A stretch of DNA of 64,000 nt, taken from Sphaerolaimus hirsutus. Lineage: Eukaryota > Nematoda > Chromadorea > Monhysterida > Sphaerolaimidae. The notes beneath the pieces were generated by a model, which was not told where the DNA came from, did not search any database, and was given only the letters and a program-made list of their open reading frames with translations. The stretch spans positions 22,085,832 through 22,149,831 of the forward strand of contig OZ038458.1 in NCBI GenBank assembly GCA_964036195.1, in the 5' to 3' direction. Of the stretch, positions 1-11,844 are shown piece after piece; position 1 is the first letter of the stretch; the number at the start of each line of letters is the position of its first letter. Both the position numbers and the translations under genes were made by a program.

Positions 1-160
1 CTCACCAAAAAGTATAGAAAATGTAAAATACTTTTTTTTTACTCGTACTCATGCATAAATGTGAGTAAAATACTTTTTTTCCAAGGAAAATGTAAAAGTG
101 GGTACTTTTCTTCTGGAAAACGTAAAAGCTGCTACTTTCTACATGTGAGAGTGAGTTTCT

Positions 161-180
161 GAGTGAGTGAGTGAGTGAGA
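161..180. repeat. GAGT microsatellite
   Basis: A short run of GAGT/GTGA units lies within AT-rich sequence. The surrounding stretch (1-420) also holds GTAC- and ACGTAAA-like words that recur at 6720-7170 and 52480-52620. No gene is visible there. Confidence 0.7.
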
Positions 181-535
181 AATGATATGATTTCTTCAAA
201 ATTTTCTTATATTCGCAACAGAAAATTGTGATTTTACCAAACAAAAATACATTTTCTCTGTACGCGTGTACTTTAAAAAGTACGCGTAAAATTGAGTACA
301 TTACTTTTTTAGAAAGTATATGTAAATGTATTTACCGCGTACTCGCGTACGCGTATTTTTCGAGTAAATGTACGTACATTTTAACAAGTGTGCAGTAAGG
401 GTGAAAATTGAATGGTGATCGACACACTTGCACCGTGTAATTCGACAGGTAAAGTCACGACTGACAGGAACCTAATGCTCAAAGTGATAAGGAGATGCCA
501 AGTGACACGAAAGTTGTAAGTGATAAGCATTGTTC

Positions 536-821
536 AATGGCCCTACGCACACCAGTTGACAAAACACCAAATGTCAACTGGTTCCCATCCCAATTCACTC
601 ACCAGTAACACTACGCATTATTGTATACACATAAATATGCCGGCCTTGACAAACCGCAATATTTTTATCAACAGACTACAGCTTCATTTGCAACGCGATT
701 CAACACTTTTGCATTTGAACGTTGTTCGTCGGCTAGTGAGCAAGCTTTAAATTGGTATGGGAACCAGTTGACATTTGGTTTTCTTGTCAACTACATAGTG
801 TGTATAGGCCGTAGGGCCAGT
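536..821. repeat. Foldback element, CTACGCACACCAGTTGAC type
   Basis: The left end reads GGCCCTACGCACACCAGTTG. The right end is its imperfect reverse complement, ending in TAGTGTGTATAGGCCGTAGG. Just inside, a TTGACATTTGG word is inverted. The same terminal motif (CACACTAGTT followed by a variable word) recurs near 7.2, 10.7, 40.2-41.1, 54.6, 62.8 and 63.6 kb, so this is a dispersed non-autonomous family. No coding capacity is visible. Confidence 0.7.
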
Positions 822-1020
822 TGGTGAAAAGATGCATGTGAAAACATGAATACAATACAGCGACTTAGCGCCTTGACGACATATGGTATAAAAAGTGGAA
901 TAGGTAGGTATTTTTATAAGAAAAGCCAGGTGTTAAGTCAACTGGCAAGTGAACATGTATCAAGTTACAGTGATAAAAGAAGTCCAAAGAAACAGAAACA
1001 ATAAAACAACAGTATTGCTA

Positions 1021-1504
1021 CGATTACAGCTCGGGCGTAAAATTCCAGCGTAAAATTCCATCGCAAAATTGATTACATAAAAGTGGATGATGATACAGGT
1101 CTGCAATTTTTCATGGAGAATATGTTTATCAATACCTTCATTGTGTCCGAGAGTCATCATCCACAGTCACTGCAATTTGATTGTGGAAATTCAAAAATTT
1201 CTATTTTACGCTGGAATTTTACGCCCGCTGAAGAAAAGTCAATTCTACGCCAGGTGATTGCATGCAATGACATAGCGTAGAATTGATTTTTCTTCAGCTG
1301 GCGTAAAATTCCAGCGTAAAATAGAAATTTTTGAATTTCCACAATCAAATTGCAGTGACTGTGGATGATGACTCTCGGGCACAATGAAGGTATTGATAAA
1401 CATATTCTCCATGAAAAATTGCAGACCTGTATCATCATCCACTTTTATGTAATTAATTTTGCGATGGAATTTTACGCTGGAATTTTACGCCCGAGCTGTA
1501 ATCG
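1021..1504. repeat. Near-perfect 484-bp palindrome with CGTAAAATTCC word
   Basis: The two arms of about 235 bp are almost exact reverse complements about an ATTGCATGCAAT centre at 1257-1268. The ends carry CGATTACAGCTCGGGCG and repeated CGTAAAATTCCAG words. The arm cores resemble those of the palindrome at 19261-19788, which carries a different terminal word. The short ORFs that can be read here mirror each other between strands and are by-products of the palindrome. Confidence 0.85.
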
Positions 1505-3314
1505 CTCCATATATTTCAAAGTTCAAACGGTTTCTTGCCACTTGAAACTTTTTCTGACATAAATACAAAGTGCTGAATTCACAATGTATAATACTAAAAT
1601 TACAAATGAAACCTCACTTCCGTTTTCAAGACCACACAAGCGGCAAAATGCAAAAATTGAAAAAGTAATAAAAAGCGATGAAAACGCATAAAATTGGCAC
1701 CAAAAATGGGTGAAAATGATAATCAATTCCGCGCAGAATATCCAATTCAAACGAAGAGTATACATCAATGAAAAAGTATCCAATATGAGCACTCAAATAT
1801 GAACAGTCAAATAATACGTAAATGACATTTTGCAACGGAAAACTTATCGGTATGTGAGTATACATGAATACAGGAAATATCAGTACCTACGTTAAATCAG
1901 ATGAACAGAGAAATTGATCACTGATCATAGATTAGAACATCAGATATCAACCCGATGGTATTCTTAAGTTTTGGATAGTCTTGAGTTGTTAAAAAAGATT
2001 TTTGGTATTGACCGATATAAATAGATACTCTGGGTATTGCAGGTATTGAAGGTAATTATGGTTAGTACACAATTCTTTTGAAAATGACGTACCATTTAAA
2101 AAAATCAAATCGATGGAAATAAGTGGATACAGCCATACCATGTGAAATGTATAATTACATGTGCGAAGTGTGTACCGCAATGTAAATTTTATTGAAAAAT
2201 CAAGTTACAGTTTTGATTGAAGTTTTGACTATATAGTTTCGATTTAATACAATTGACAAATGGATAGCTTCTCACATGTAACTTTTAATTACCCTCAAAT
2301 GTTTTTTTTGACTTCCTGGGTAGGTATTTCAAAGTGTATTTTAAAATACCTATTCGCACGCATCCAAATTATACTCAGCACACAGACAAAAGTAAATATT
2401 TAAAAATACAATGTAACATTAACATTTTCCAAAAAGCATACTAAAATATAATGTAAAATCTTGCCAACTGTAGTTTCAATAGAGTGACCGGTGCGACACA
2501 AAAATGCATTTATCTGCCCAAGGTTATCACCTTGACCAAGATCGGTGAGCACTATCGCTCACTTTTATAATTATCTATTCTACAATATATCATTAGGTAT
2601 TATGCGTGAATACGTATCCACACACCGTAAATATAAAAAAAAACGACATAAAAACGCCAAAAAAGCAACATTGCACGTTGAAAATGGGCCAAAGTGCACT
2701 ACCTATAGCCTTTTGCCGTGCAACTGAATGAAAGAAGTATTCAATTACAAACATTTTGGCCCCTTCCGCGGTATCATCACAACCGTACTTTGGTGTTTCA
2801 TATCCGTCTCTCCTCCGCTGTTTCCAATATCTGTGTTGAGATATTTGCCCATTGATAATATAGGTCAGGGTCGCGCGGCCGTTACAAAACTAGACTAGAC
2901 TGCCCCCTCCCTTGAATGAAGTGCATACACGGTGGGTCAGTTTGGTTCGAATATGAGCCATGCGATCGAGGATACTATGCGCACTGAATGTTATACTTGT
3001 TTCCAAGTGAAACTTATTGAAAAACTTAGTGAAAAAAATTATTTCAAAAAGGAAAAAAAGTTTCAGGCACAAAGCATGTGTTACATGTAAGATGGCTGGA
3101 GTTTTTCAAAGGCCTTTAAAAAAACGACATTTAGGTATTTTACAATCTTTGTGTGTGCAAACATGCAATTCATTCACATACAATTTACAATCAGTGGTGG
3201 TTTCATTGGTTTTGTGGCATTTTTGTCTTTAATCTTTTCAGTGATAAACTTCACTTGTCATTTGGTAGATTACTAATCCAAACTTTTCACTTGTCTTACT
3301 CAAAAGTAATTAGG
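1505..3314. other. AT-rich stretch with no recognised feature
   Basis: I see no supported gene, clear inverted repeat or long tandem array. Only short spurious ORFs occur. Confidence 0.5.
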
Positions 3315-3630
3315 TATCGTATTTCCTCGAAATACCCCCCCCCTCAAAATGGACACTATGAACTTATAAACCCCCCCCCTCGAAATACCCCCCAAATTTA
3401 GTGTATAGAGAACACAAATGACAAAGGCCTTATAAGGTCTTATAAATGGAGTTTTTTGTTGCATTTTTCGACGTCTGCATACGTTTCAGACGACATTTTA
3501 GTACTGGGATTTCAAAACATTTCTGGCGAAATAATAACCCCCCCTCGAAATACCCCCCCTCGTTTAACCACCTCAAAATTCTCACTCTGAAACAATAAAC
3601 CCCCCGGGGGTATTTCGAGGAAATACGGTA
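3315..3630. mobile_element. MITE family A copy (TACCGTATT ends, oligo-C/G blocks)
   Basis: The ends read TATCGTATTTCCTCGAAATA and, inverted, TATTTCGAGGAAATACGGTA. Several runs of C follow CTCGAAATAC motifs inside. The TA at each outer edge fits a TA target duplication. No ORF is present. The same architecture recurs more than ten times in the window. Confidence 0.8.
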
Positions 3631-3938
3631 AGTTCAAAATTACAAATACTCAAAATATGATTTTCATTTTGGACCACCCGTCACCCGAAAATCTCGGTAC
3701 AGTTCTGAATACTTCAGACGGGAATATTTACCTGTGAAAACCAAGTGATAGAATGAATATTCAACACTTGCAAAGGCACTAGTAAAGTCCAAGTATTTCG
3801 GGTCGGAATGAAACGATGTATCGACCATCTTTTATCGAGAATTGAATATCGACATAGACAATTTTGTATCGATATGGAAAATTTGGCAAAAGCAAATGTA
3901 GATATCAAAATTTGAAATCGTTGCTACGTAATAGTCCA

Positions 3939-4124
3939 GGGGCCAGTTCCGCAAAATGAGAAGTGCGAAGTGAAACGGCAAGTGATTTGAGAAGGAAATT
4001 GGCAAAAGCGAAGGGAAATTACTTTTTATTTTTTTACTTCGCTTCTTGCTATTTCATATCGCCTTTGCGCTTTTACTTCGCTTTTGCCATTTCACTTTTC
4101 ACTTCTCATTTTGCGGAACTGGCA
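3939..4124. repeat. Foldback element with GGGGCCAGTTCCGCAA end
   Basis: The left end, GGGGCCAGTTCCGCAAAATG, is mirrored on the right by CATTTTGCGGAACTGGC. The subterminal words are GAAGTGAAA and CAAAAGCGAAG with their complements. An element at 29821-30299 has nearly the same ends but a different word (GTCAAGAGTCAAGT), so the two share termini and not interiors. Confidence 0.75.
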
Positions 4125-4277
4125 CAAGGTTACAATGAAATCTACCGTATTCATCTGAATAAAAACACAATAATTTATTTAATTTTTTTCTCATCACATT
4201 CCACAGCTCGCAATATGGATTAATTTGGTGCACAATTTTCCACGTGACTGCATTTCTCAAAATACAGTAGCACAAAT

Positions 4278-4607
4278 TACCGTATTTGCTTGAATAGTTC
4301 CCCCTTGAATAATTCCCCCCTCAAATAATCCCCCCCCCTGTAAGACGGGTGAGGAAATAATAATTCCTCCCCTCGAAAAATCCCCACCTTAAGAGATTTG
4401 CTCAATTTATTGTGCCCAATTTGCACAAAAATGGCACGTTTTTGTGTGAATAAAGCATATTTCATCAAATGAGTTGATAGAAACATGGCTGAAATTGTTG
4501 ACGAAATAATAATCCCCCCTCGAATAATTCCCCCCCTCGATTAGTTCCCCCCTCAAAGTCTGACGAAATAATCATCCCCCAGGGGGATTATTCAAGCAAA
4601 TACGGTA
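4278..4607. mobile_element. MITE family A copy, CTTGAATAATTCC subtype
   Basis: The ends are TACCGTATTTGCTTGAATAG and inverted TTCAAGCAAATACGGTA, with TA at both edges. Oligo-C blocks follow CTTGAATAATTC or CTCGAATAATTC motifs. This is a subtype of the same family with TTGAATAA in place of CGAAATA. Confidence 0.8.
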
Positions 4608-5166
4608 TACAGCATTGAGTTTACGTCCAGATCCCAAAGGAGATGTGTCATGTCAATTTCGTGCGCGTACATTTATCCATCATTATTGCTCCAAAGGGAT
4701 AATTACAGAAAACGGCGCATTCAATCAGTGGGTATTTATGTACAGGTAAATATAATATTTAAGAGTATTTTATGTATACTAGTTTACTGACGAAATTTTT
4801 AAAACTTGGTAAACTCATACATCAGCTTTGAACGCATTTCGGTTTACTGGAATTAGCTATTTTTACTCTCCGTGAACTGTAGTTGACGAACACTAATTCC
4901 AATCAACTTAAATGAATTTAAATGTAATTGGAGTTTACCAAATTTTTAGTTTACTGGCTATAAACTAATGTGCGCAGCGCCATTTACCTAAATACAAAGG
5001 TATTCTACCTTTGTACGCAATTTTTCCCGGTCGGAAATAGGTATATCAATTGACAACGAGTGATTTTGATGCGCCGCGAAAATTGCGCAAATGAAATTCA
5101 AACTGATATCCATTTTTAGGTGTGGGTGAGGAATTTTTGCATTTTGACACTGACGATTTTTGGGAA
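4608..5166. other. AT-rich stretch with no recognised feature
   Basis: No supported gene is seen. Some TAAACT/AGTTTAC words suggest an old foldback remnant, but I cannot delimit it. Confidence 0.4.
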
Positions 5167-5278
5167 TACCGTATTTCTAGGGGGTTTGTTTTTGTCAGAG
5201 TGGAAATTTTGAGGGGGAGGGGGGTTATTCGAAATTTTCGTGAAATTCTTAGTAAACAATACGCTATTACATATAGTG
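5167..5278. mobile_element. MITE family A, left part, interrupted
   Basis: It starts TACCGTATTTCTAGGGGGTT and continues with family A interior sequence up to 5278. There a TAGTGATGGAA end of a GGCGCC-rich element follows. The right half of this MITE copy was not located. Confidence 0.6.
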
Positions 5279-5890
5279 ATGGAATGGCGCCATGGCGCTG
5301 GCGCCCTTTTACTGTGGCGCCTGGCGCCCACTTTCTGAAAGGCGCCATGGCGCCCTTTCTCCGTGGCGCCCTTGGCGCCTGGCGCCCTGCCATAGAAGGC
5401 GCCAAAATGGCGCCAGCAGGCTTTCAACGTGAGTGCCTCGTAAATGAGAAAAAATACAAAAGCGTGTCGGTGGATAACAGAAATTCACCAGAAAAATGGA
5501 CAAAGTATTGAAATTTTCCGTCCAACGGTCCATCAGAAGCGTTTGACCATTCAGAAGTTAAGAATGATGAACCATCAAACTTGCAAACTCATAAATAAAC
5601 GGATTCAAATTGTCGTAATTCCATTTCCGTCAACTTCCATGTCGAATCCATGTGAAGTGAATGCATTGTTTTGTCTAATGGAAATTTTCATTATGTCAAG
5701 TGGAAGTACGATTTTATTCAAAAATTGATGCTAGTTGTTGATTTGTTGATTTTTTGTGGTTTACATCCTGGAGAACGTGAATACGGAAGTGAATTTGTGC
5801 AATACAGTGTTGGAAAAACACTTCTAGCACACACAGGGTATTGGACGCACTTATTTACCCTGGCGCCCTTGGCGCCTGGCGCCCTCACTT
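5279..5890. repeat. GGCGCC-word element (TAGTGATGG end)
   Basis: It begins TAGTGATGGAATGGCGCCAT. Dense GGCGCC and CCATGG words occupy 5283-5411 and return at about 5859-5884. The right terminus is not clear. The element at 51629-52924 has the same left end and the same words. No coding capacity is supported: the long reading frames here are products of the GC word array. Confidence 0.6.
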
Positions 5891-6272
5891 TCAACGCCCT
5901 GCTGAAAGTACAAAATGTGTTTTTGTAAAAGGAAATATTTATTAGGTACCACTTTTCTTGTCACTTCAAAAATTTCAAAATTACAACCATGGCACCCGAG
6001 CAACGTCATTTGCATATAAAAATGAATCGACATTCCCGAGAAAATGTCAGTGTAATTATATTGTGGCAGAACTTGATTGCCTGATTAATATTTTGCTTGA
6101 ATTAAATTGACACCCAATTTTGACGACTGACATTTTATTAAAAATATTTTTTCGATGTAGGTAACCATAGAATAACCGCCATAACCTAAAGCGAGTGCAA
6201 AAACAACAAATAGACCAGTAAAAAATTGAAAATTGCTGCCGTCAGCAAGTCGACAAATATAATACACATAAA

Positions 6273-6706
6273 TACCGTATTACCTCGAAATACCCCCAGG
6301 GGGTTTATTATTTCGCCAGCAAAATTTGAGGGGGGATAATTCGAGGGGGGGGGGGGTTTACGAGGGGGGGTCTATTATTTCGCAAGAAATTTTCGGAGAT
6401 ACCCCGTATGCAGACGTATAAAAATCGAACAATCACATAGATTTATATGTGTTTATAGGCATATATTACTGTATATACACAAAAACCCTTCCCTAACGTC
6501 ACTTAATCATCAGTTTTAACGTGTGTTCTGCATAGTACAGATCACAAACTGCGGTATTTGTCATGTACGTTCACGTTACACTCAATTTTAGGGGGGGTAT
6601 TTCGAGGGGGGGGGGTTTATTATTTCCTCAGCCGAAATTTAGGGGGGGTATTTCGAGGGGGGGGGGTTAATTCAAGGGGGGGGGGATAATTCGAGGTAAT
6701 ACGGTA
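6273..6706. mobile_element. MITE family A copy
   Basis: The ends are TACCGTATTACCTCGAAATA and inverted TTCGAGGTAATACGGTA, with a TA at each edge. The interior holds long G runs separated by TATTTCGAGG and TTAATTCAAGG. Confidence 0.85.
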
Positions 6707-6719
6707 ATCAGAGTTTCAG

Positions 6720-7170
6720 AAAGTACTGAAGTTCTTTTCAAAGTATATGTAAACGTAAAGTACAGAAAACGTTAAGTATATTTAATTTGTACGTAAAACG
6801 TAAAAAAATTTACTTTTACGCTACGTAAAGCGTGGGTTAACGTAAGTACCAGTATTTTTACTCAATGATAACGTAAATATAATTTTGTCGTTTTTTGTAT
6901 TATACCTAGGATGATGTGGAAATGAGTAAAAGTGAAGGCGAGCATCGCATCTTATATCATTTCCGATGCCATTTTTGCAGCCGTATGAATTCGTTTCAGT
7001 GGTTTCTGCTTTTTATGCACCACAACATTTTTCTCAAGTATGTTTTCTGTACTCGCGTACTTGCAAAAAGTACGCAAGTGAGTACCGGTATTGTTTTCGG
7101 AAGGAAACGTAAACGTATTTACGCAGTACTCGAGTATGTATACGTATTTATCGAGTAAACGTAAATAAGT
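6720..7170. repeat. Region of ACGTAAA and AAAGTAC words
   Basis: Frequent AACGTAAA, AAAGTAC and CGAGTAAACGTAAA words occur in both orientations, resembling 250-380 and 52480-52620. This is probably a decayed foldback element whose ends I could not fix. Confidence 0.4.
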
Positions 7171-7738
7171 TTCAACAACTGTAAATAATCACGAAGTTAA
7201 ATTACTCAAGCCGATAACAGCGCTACGCACACCTGATTTTAGTTGACGGGTCACAGACAGTGCACATGCGGCAATGTGGAAAAGGAGTAAAGTAATGTTG
7301 GTACGCGCATTTGAAAATGGTTCGGCAACCCACCAACTAAATGTGACTGCCAGTCGGCTCAGTTGACAGCCGAGTTGTAATTGTCAACTAGTGTGTGTAG
7401 GAACATGTGAAGGATGTGCTTCTAAAAGCACCGATCTACAAAAAATCGATTTTGAGATAATCACAATTCAATATTTGGAGTATACAATTCCCACACATGA
7501 GTATTGGGTATGGGTGTTTTGAGTATGGGTACTTGGGGTATACTGTATGGGTATGCAGATCGGTATCTTTAAAAGTACAATTTTGAAAAAGTGTGCAGAT
7601 CGGTACTTTTAAAGATACAAAAGCTGAAAAAGCTTGTACATAGGTACCTTTTAAATTACATTGACTGTATTTTGCTATTTTTTGTATTTTTCAACCCCCC
7701 ATATATCAAAATGTATTTTCGCACCCTATTTCGCATAT

Positions 7739-9540
7739 TACCCTAAATCCTCGAATAAGACCCCGGGGGAGTTATTTTTTCGTCAGATGTTTTTACGGGG
7801 GGGGGGGGGGGTTTCTCCTCAGAAAACTTAAACTCAAATCATTGCAGATGCAGTCTGTCAACTCATGTTATTCATGTATTTAACTGTTCACAACCTGCAT
7901 ACACATCATGTGTATATTTTCTGTCACTGCCGTTGGCTAACATTCTTATGTAAACACCTTCCCGGACAAGTTCACCACCCATTTTTTTATTTCACTTAAG
8001 ATGCAATATCTCTGGCTATGGGAGTCGTATAAACCTAATATTTGGTGGGTATATAGTCCTAACACCCTGCTACTCCGAATCAATGGGGGAAGGTGCGGCG
8101 ACTCACTACAGGGTGGGTCGCCCTATATGCAAACATTTTTTGTGGCTTTTTCGGTGTCCCAAACAAGTTCACCACTCACTTGATTAGCAACACTACGAGG
8201 GCCATATCTCCAGCTGTGAGGGCGATAGAAAGCTGTGATTTGGGGGTTGCTTTGCAAACAACCCCCTCTCACAATACACCAGTGGGTGACCGCAACGACC
8301 CGCTACTGCATGGGTCGCCGCTTATAAATTTGTTCATTTTTTTACAAACAACTCAAGTCTCCCAAACAAGTTCGCTGCCCAACTGCATTGTAAAAAAGTG
8401 TTGTGAAAACAAACCTGATATAAAATTGCATCAGATTTGAACCCTAGTTCTGCTCATAAAATTTTTTTCAGTAGGGCACCCACCCTGTCCCATAAACAGC
8501 AGACTGAAAATTTCACTTTAAACCAATTTTTTGTATCACACTTAAGAAGTTGGTTTACAAAGTTCACTAGGGGAGGGTCTAAGGTTCAAAGTTATGTAAA
8601 CAACATAACCTCTAAAATGCCTGCATAACGAAATTTATTTGGGGTGAATGAAAAAGTAAAAAATTTGTCAAATTTTGTTCCTGTAATGTTGTGATTATGA
8701 CATCATAATATTCACCCCAAATAAATTTCCTTATGGACGCATTTTAGAGGTCATGTTGTTTACATAACTTTGAACCTTGGACCCGTCCCTAGTGAACTTT
8801 GTAAACTGACTTTTTAAATGTGAAACAAAAAATTGGTTTAAAGTGAAATTTTCGCTCTGCTGTTTTTGGGACGGGGTGGGTGCCCTACTGAAAAAAATTT
8901 AATACTCAGAACTAGGGTTCGAATCTGACTCAATTTTATATTAGATATCTTCTCACAACTTTTTTTCTAATGGAGCTGGGTGGCCAATATCTTTGGGACA
9001 CTTGGGTTGTTTTGAAAAAAATGAACAACTGTACATACAGTAACGCATACCGTAGTGGATCGCTGGCAGGCACCCCCACTGGTGTATTGTAAGGGGGTTG
9101 TTGGCAAGACATCCCCAAATTTCAGCTATTTACCGGCCTCACAGCTGGAGATATGACTCTCGAAGTGTAGCTAATCAAGTGGGTGGTGAACTTGTTTGGG
9201 ACACCAAAAAAGCCAAAAAAATTGTTGCATATAGGGCAACCCACCCTGTAGTGAGTCGCCCCACCTCCCCCCATTGAAGCAAAGTAGGGGGGTGTTACAA
9301 CTTTATATATTCAAAGTTTCAGCTTTATAACACCCCCATACATGGAGATATTACAACCGAAGTGAAATAAAAAAATGGGTGGTGAACTTGTCCGGGAAGG
9401 TGTTTATTTTGTATTGTATTCATGTATTCATACACATGGGGAGTTATTCAGGGGGGAGTTATTTTTTCCTCACCTCGCCAACAGGGAGAGTTATTCAAGG
9501 GGGAGTTATTCGAGGGGGTCTTATACGAGGATTTGCGGTA
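7739..9540. mobile_element. MITE family A copy split by a giant palindrome
   Basis: The left edge is TACCCTAAATCCTCGAATAA and the right edge TTATACGAGGATTTGCGGTA, with TA at the outer edges. It sits in the family F element at the point where the compact copy reads CACATATTA. Its middle is replaced by the palindrome at 7951-9406. Confidence 0.75.
7951..9406. repeat. Giant foldback, about 1.46 kb
   Basis: The arms begin TAAACACCTTCCCGGACAAG and its inverse and run about 0.7 kb each to a centre near 8678. The arms include GGTGGTGAACTTGT, GGGTCGCC and CCATATCTCCAGCTGT motifs. The last motif also occurs in the giant foldback at 15912-18512. Arm divergence is modest. No protein-coding signal is seen. 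Confidence 0.8.
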
Positions 9541-10011
9541 TGTATATATTTTTGAAACGCGTTTTTATGGGGACCCCAAAAATGGTCCTAACTCAAATTT
9601 TAAAAAGTTGTATATCGGTACTTTTAGAAGCACACCCTTCATTCAGTGCTGCGTAGGCAAGTTAACAGCCGAAATGTTCCCATCTGACGAATCAGCTTTG
9701 AACATTTGAAGCTCTTTACCACGATGAGCAGTATATCTATAACTGTCGACGGAGACAACAAGTGATTCATTACGGCAGTGGTTCACATCTACTACACCCT
9801 GACATTTTCAGTAATTTCTGGACATTTGCCAATCATTCAATTATTTCGGTGCGAGGGAGTAAAAGCTACTCATATGCTAGAAAACATACAATTTTCCGCC
9901 AAAATTGTGTCAACAGTTCTACACCACAGAGATTGCAAAACTCTGTATCTCTCATATATCTCTGTATTCAATCGGGCCTCAAAAATTACGATTCCAGGTA
10001 CTTTTCCCCCC

Positions 10012-10160
10012 GTGGACAACTTGCCCCCGGAGTGTGTTGTATTAGCGTTTTGTCCGTGTTGCATTAGCGTTTTGTCGTGTTGCATTACCGTTTTGTCGTG
10101 TTCCATTAGCGTTATGTCCGCACGGACATAACGCTAATGCATCACACCACGGGGGGGGAG
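10012..10160. repeat. Word array: TTGCATTAGCGTTTTGTC
   Basis: About five near-copies of TTGCATTAGCGTTTTGTC lie in tandem and then invert (GACATAACGCTAATGCAT). Purine-rich edges CCCCCCGTGG and CCACGGGGGG flank them. This is a compact foldback made of a repeated word. Confidence 0.7.
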
Positions 10161-11023
10161 AAGTCCATGGGGGGAAACGTGAAGTTAACGAAAAATTACC
10201 GGCCATAAAAAGTCAACTCAATTCCTCGAAAAAGATATTTATATTCATCAAGTAAATAAATCACGCGCCTTCCAGAAAAGTTCGTACTCGTAATTACTGA
10301 GCTTGAGATTTGATATCAATTACTGTATCAATTTCTCTTCAGGTCGACAAAAATAAAAGAATGGAAAAAATGTGAGGAAAATTGAATGAATGGAGATACC
10401 GAGTAGATACAACTTTTTAGAGTAAAAGTATTGCGTAAATACACTCCGCCGACTGCATGTTATGCATTTTTCTGAAGGAAACACTCCATCATGACGTCAA
10501 TAACAATAATTGTTCAAAAATAAGATAAATACGCTTTAGGAACGAACGTATCGTGTACGCGACTCAGCGTTTTTATATTTTCAAATATTTTTTTGTGATA
10601 GGTAAGTATAAGTCTCCTGCTCGCTCGTAATCAACTGAGACATAAGTAATTTTGGGTGCATATTGTACAGACCGCAGAGTACAGTATCGTATAGTATACA
10701 AAGTAAAGCAGCACATAAATACAAATTTACATACGGCAATGTGCCTGCGCACACTAGTTGACAACCGAAAATTTCAAAAACAGATAAATCAGTTTTGAAC
10801 ACATTTGAGTTTACCGTAATGTATTACTTTTGATATCCACCAAAAGTAGTTGGAAGACTATTCATTCCGGTAAACGCAAATGTGTCACTGATAACTTGAC
10901 TTATCACTGATAAGGTTTCATGTCACTTGACTACCTACTTACCACCCAAAACCCCATCTCAAACCCTACAGTACCCAAAATTCACCACAAACAGATTGAT
11001 ATCACTCAAAACCAAAACCCGAT
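10161..11023. other. AT-rich stretch downstream of the GAA1 stop codon
   Basis: Part of a CACACTAGTTGAC-type foldback lies near 10742-10910. No AATAAA on the minus strand close to the GAA1 stop was obvious to me, so the 3' end of the transcript is not placed. Confidence 0.4.
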
Positions 11024-11217
11024 TCACAACGCATCCCCAGACATCAAAAACATCAAGTTCCAAATAGGAATCACTACCATACACAGCAGCGGGTACAGGA
11101 CACACTGGTACAGGATCGAATGTTCATACAGCAAAAACACTTGGCTCACTGCCCAGTTGGCAGCTTGCCAGAAATGAAACGAGTGTTTGTACAACCCAAA
11201 TGTCAAAGCCATGGCCA
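11024..11217 (-). CDS. GPAA1: GAA1 last exon (C-terminal helices, stop)
   Basis: The exon encodes 63 residues plus TGA (11024-11026). It includes WAVSQVFLLYEHSILYQCVL and VIPIWNLMFL, matching the human C-terminal pattern [20 protein letters not shown]. The acceptor is strong: a TACTAAT branch-point-like motif, a CTTTCTTCAC pyrimidine tract, then CAG at 11218-11220. The exon starts in phase 1 (TG completes a codon). The exon at 13356-13526 ends in phase 2, so these two cannot be joined directly. An unseen exon of about 30-40 codons must lie between 11.2 and 13.3 kb, or the gene is damaged there. Confidence 0.85.
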
Positions 11218-11309
11218 CTGGGTGAAGAAAGCACATTAGTATACGTTGTGCCAGCCGGGCCGGTCTGGGGGGGGGGGTAAAGAGTGTATTTTTATCTTTT
11301 TAACTGGAA

Positions 11310-11696
11310 TACCGTATTACCTCGAAATACCCTCATGGGGGTTTATTATATGAAAAATTTGAGGGGATCGGTTAATTCGAGGGGGGTTATTCCAGGGTTT
11401 TTTATTATATTGTCAGAAATTTTCGTAAGGATCGTAGTAAATAGTAGAGATTTGCGTACCCAAAACAGGTAATAAATGTGTCCAAACAGGATATATTTAA
11501 ACATAAAAACGTAGATAGCTACACAAACTAGTCTGTGTAGTTGCAATGCAAATTAGCAGTAATAAATACATCATGTACATTGCATACCTGATGTACATCG
11601 TTCCGGAGGGGGGGGGGGGTATTTCGAGGGGGTATTATTTTCCCAGACCATTTAGGGGGGTTAATTCAAGGGGGGATAATTCGAGGTAATACGGTA
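11310..11696. mobile_element. MITE family A copy, complete (387 bp)
   Basis: The ends are TACCGTATTACCTCGAAATA and inverted GGATAATTCGAGGTAATACG followed by GTA. TA flanks both sides. The middle carries an ATCATGTACAT palindrome and an AACAGGATATATTT motif also seen at 51600. This copy is a good length reference for interrupted copies. Confidence 0.9.
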
Positions 11697-11844
11697 ACTT
11701 GATGACATGCGCGCGCAGGTGCGGTTTTCGTTGGCAGCGTGCCAACGTTCAGTAACACGAGCAGTTGCGTTGCAGTAAAAATCGTTCTCGATAAAAGGCA
11801 TATTTAAGTAAAACGATTCAACAGCAATGAATTTTTCGCTGTTT

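Larger units (their letters stand above)
7409..9640. mobile_element. Family F element (GAAGGGTGTGCTTCTAAAAG ends) carrying nested insertions
   Basis: The left end reads GAAGGATGTGCTTCTAAAAG; the right end is the inverted match CTTTTAGAAGCACACCCTTC. The interior up to about 7738 and after 9540 aligns with the compact copy at 14224-14906, including CCCCCCATAT and a GGGGACCCCAAAAAT segment. The extra length is a MITE A copy at 7739-9540, itself carrying a large palindrome. I see no target duplication for this copy. Confidence 0.75.

Noticed and set aside
5046-5511. Overlapping 100-130 codon ORFs on both strands
   Set aside because: They are created by the GGCGCC word array, which lacks stops in several frames.
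11690-11790. Possible penultimate GAA1 exon (minus frame QLLVLLNVGTLPTK)
   Set aside because: There is no AG acceptor or suitable donor, and the sequence resembles MITE-flanking repeat sequence also seen near 25.85 and 36.76 kb.
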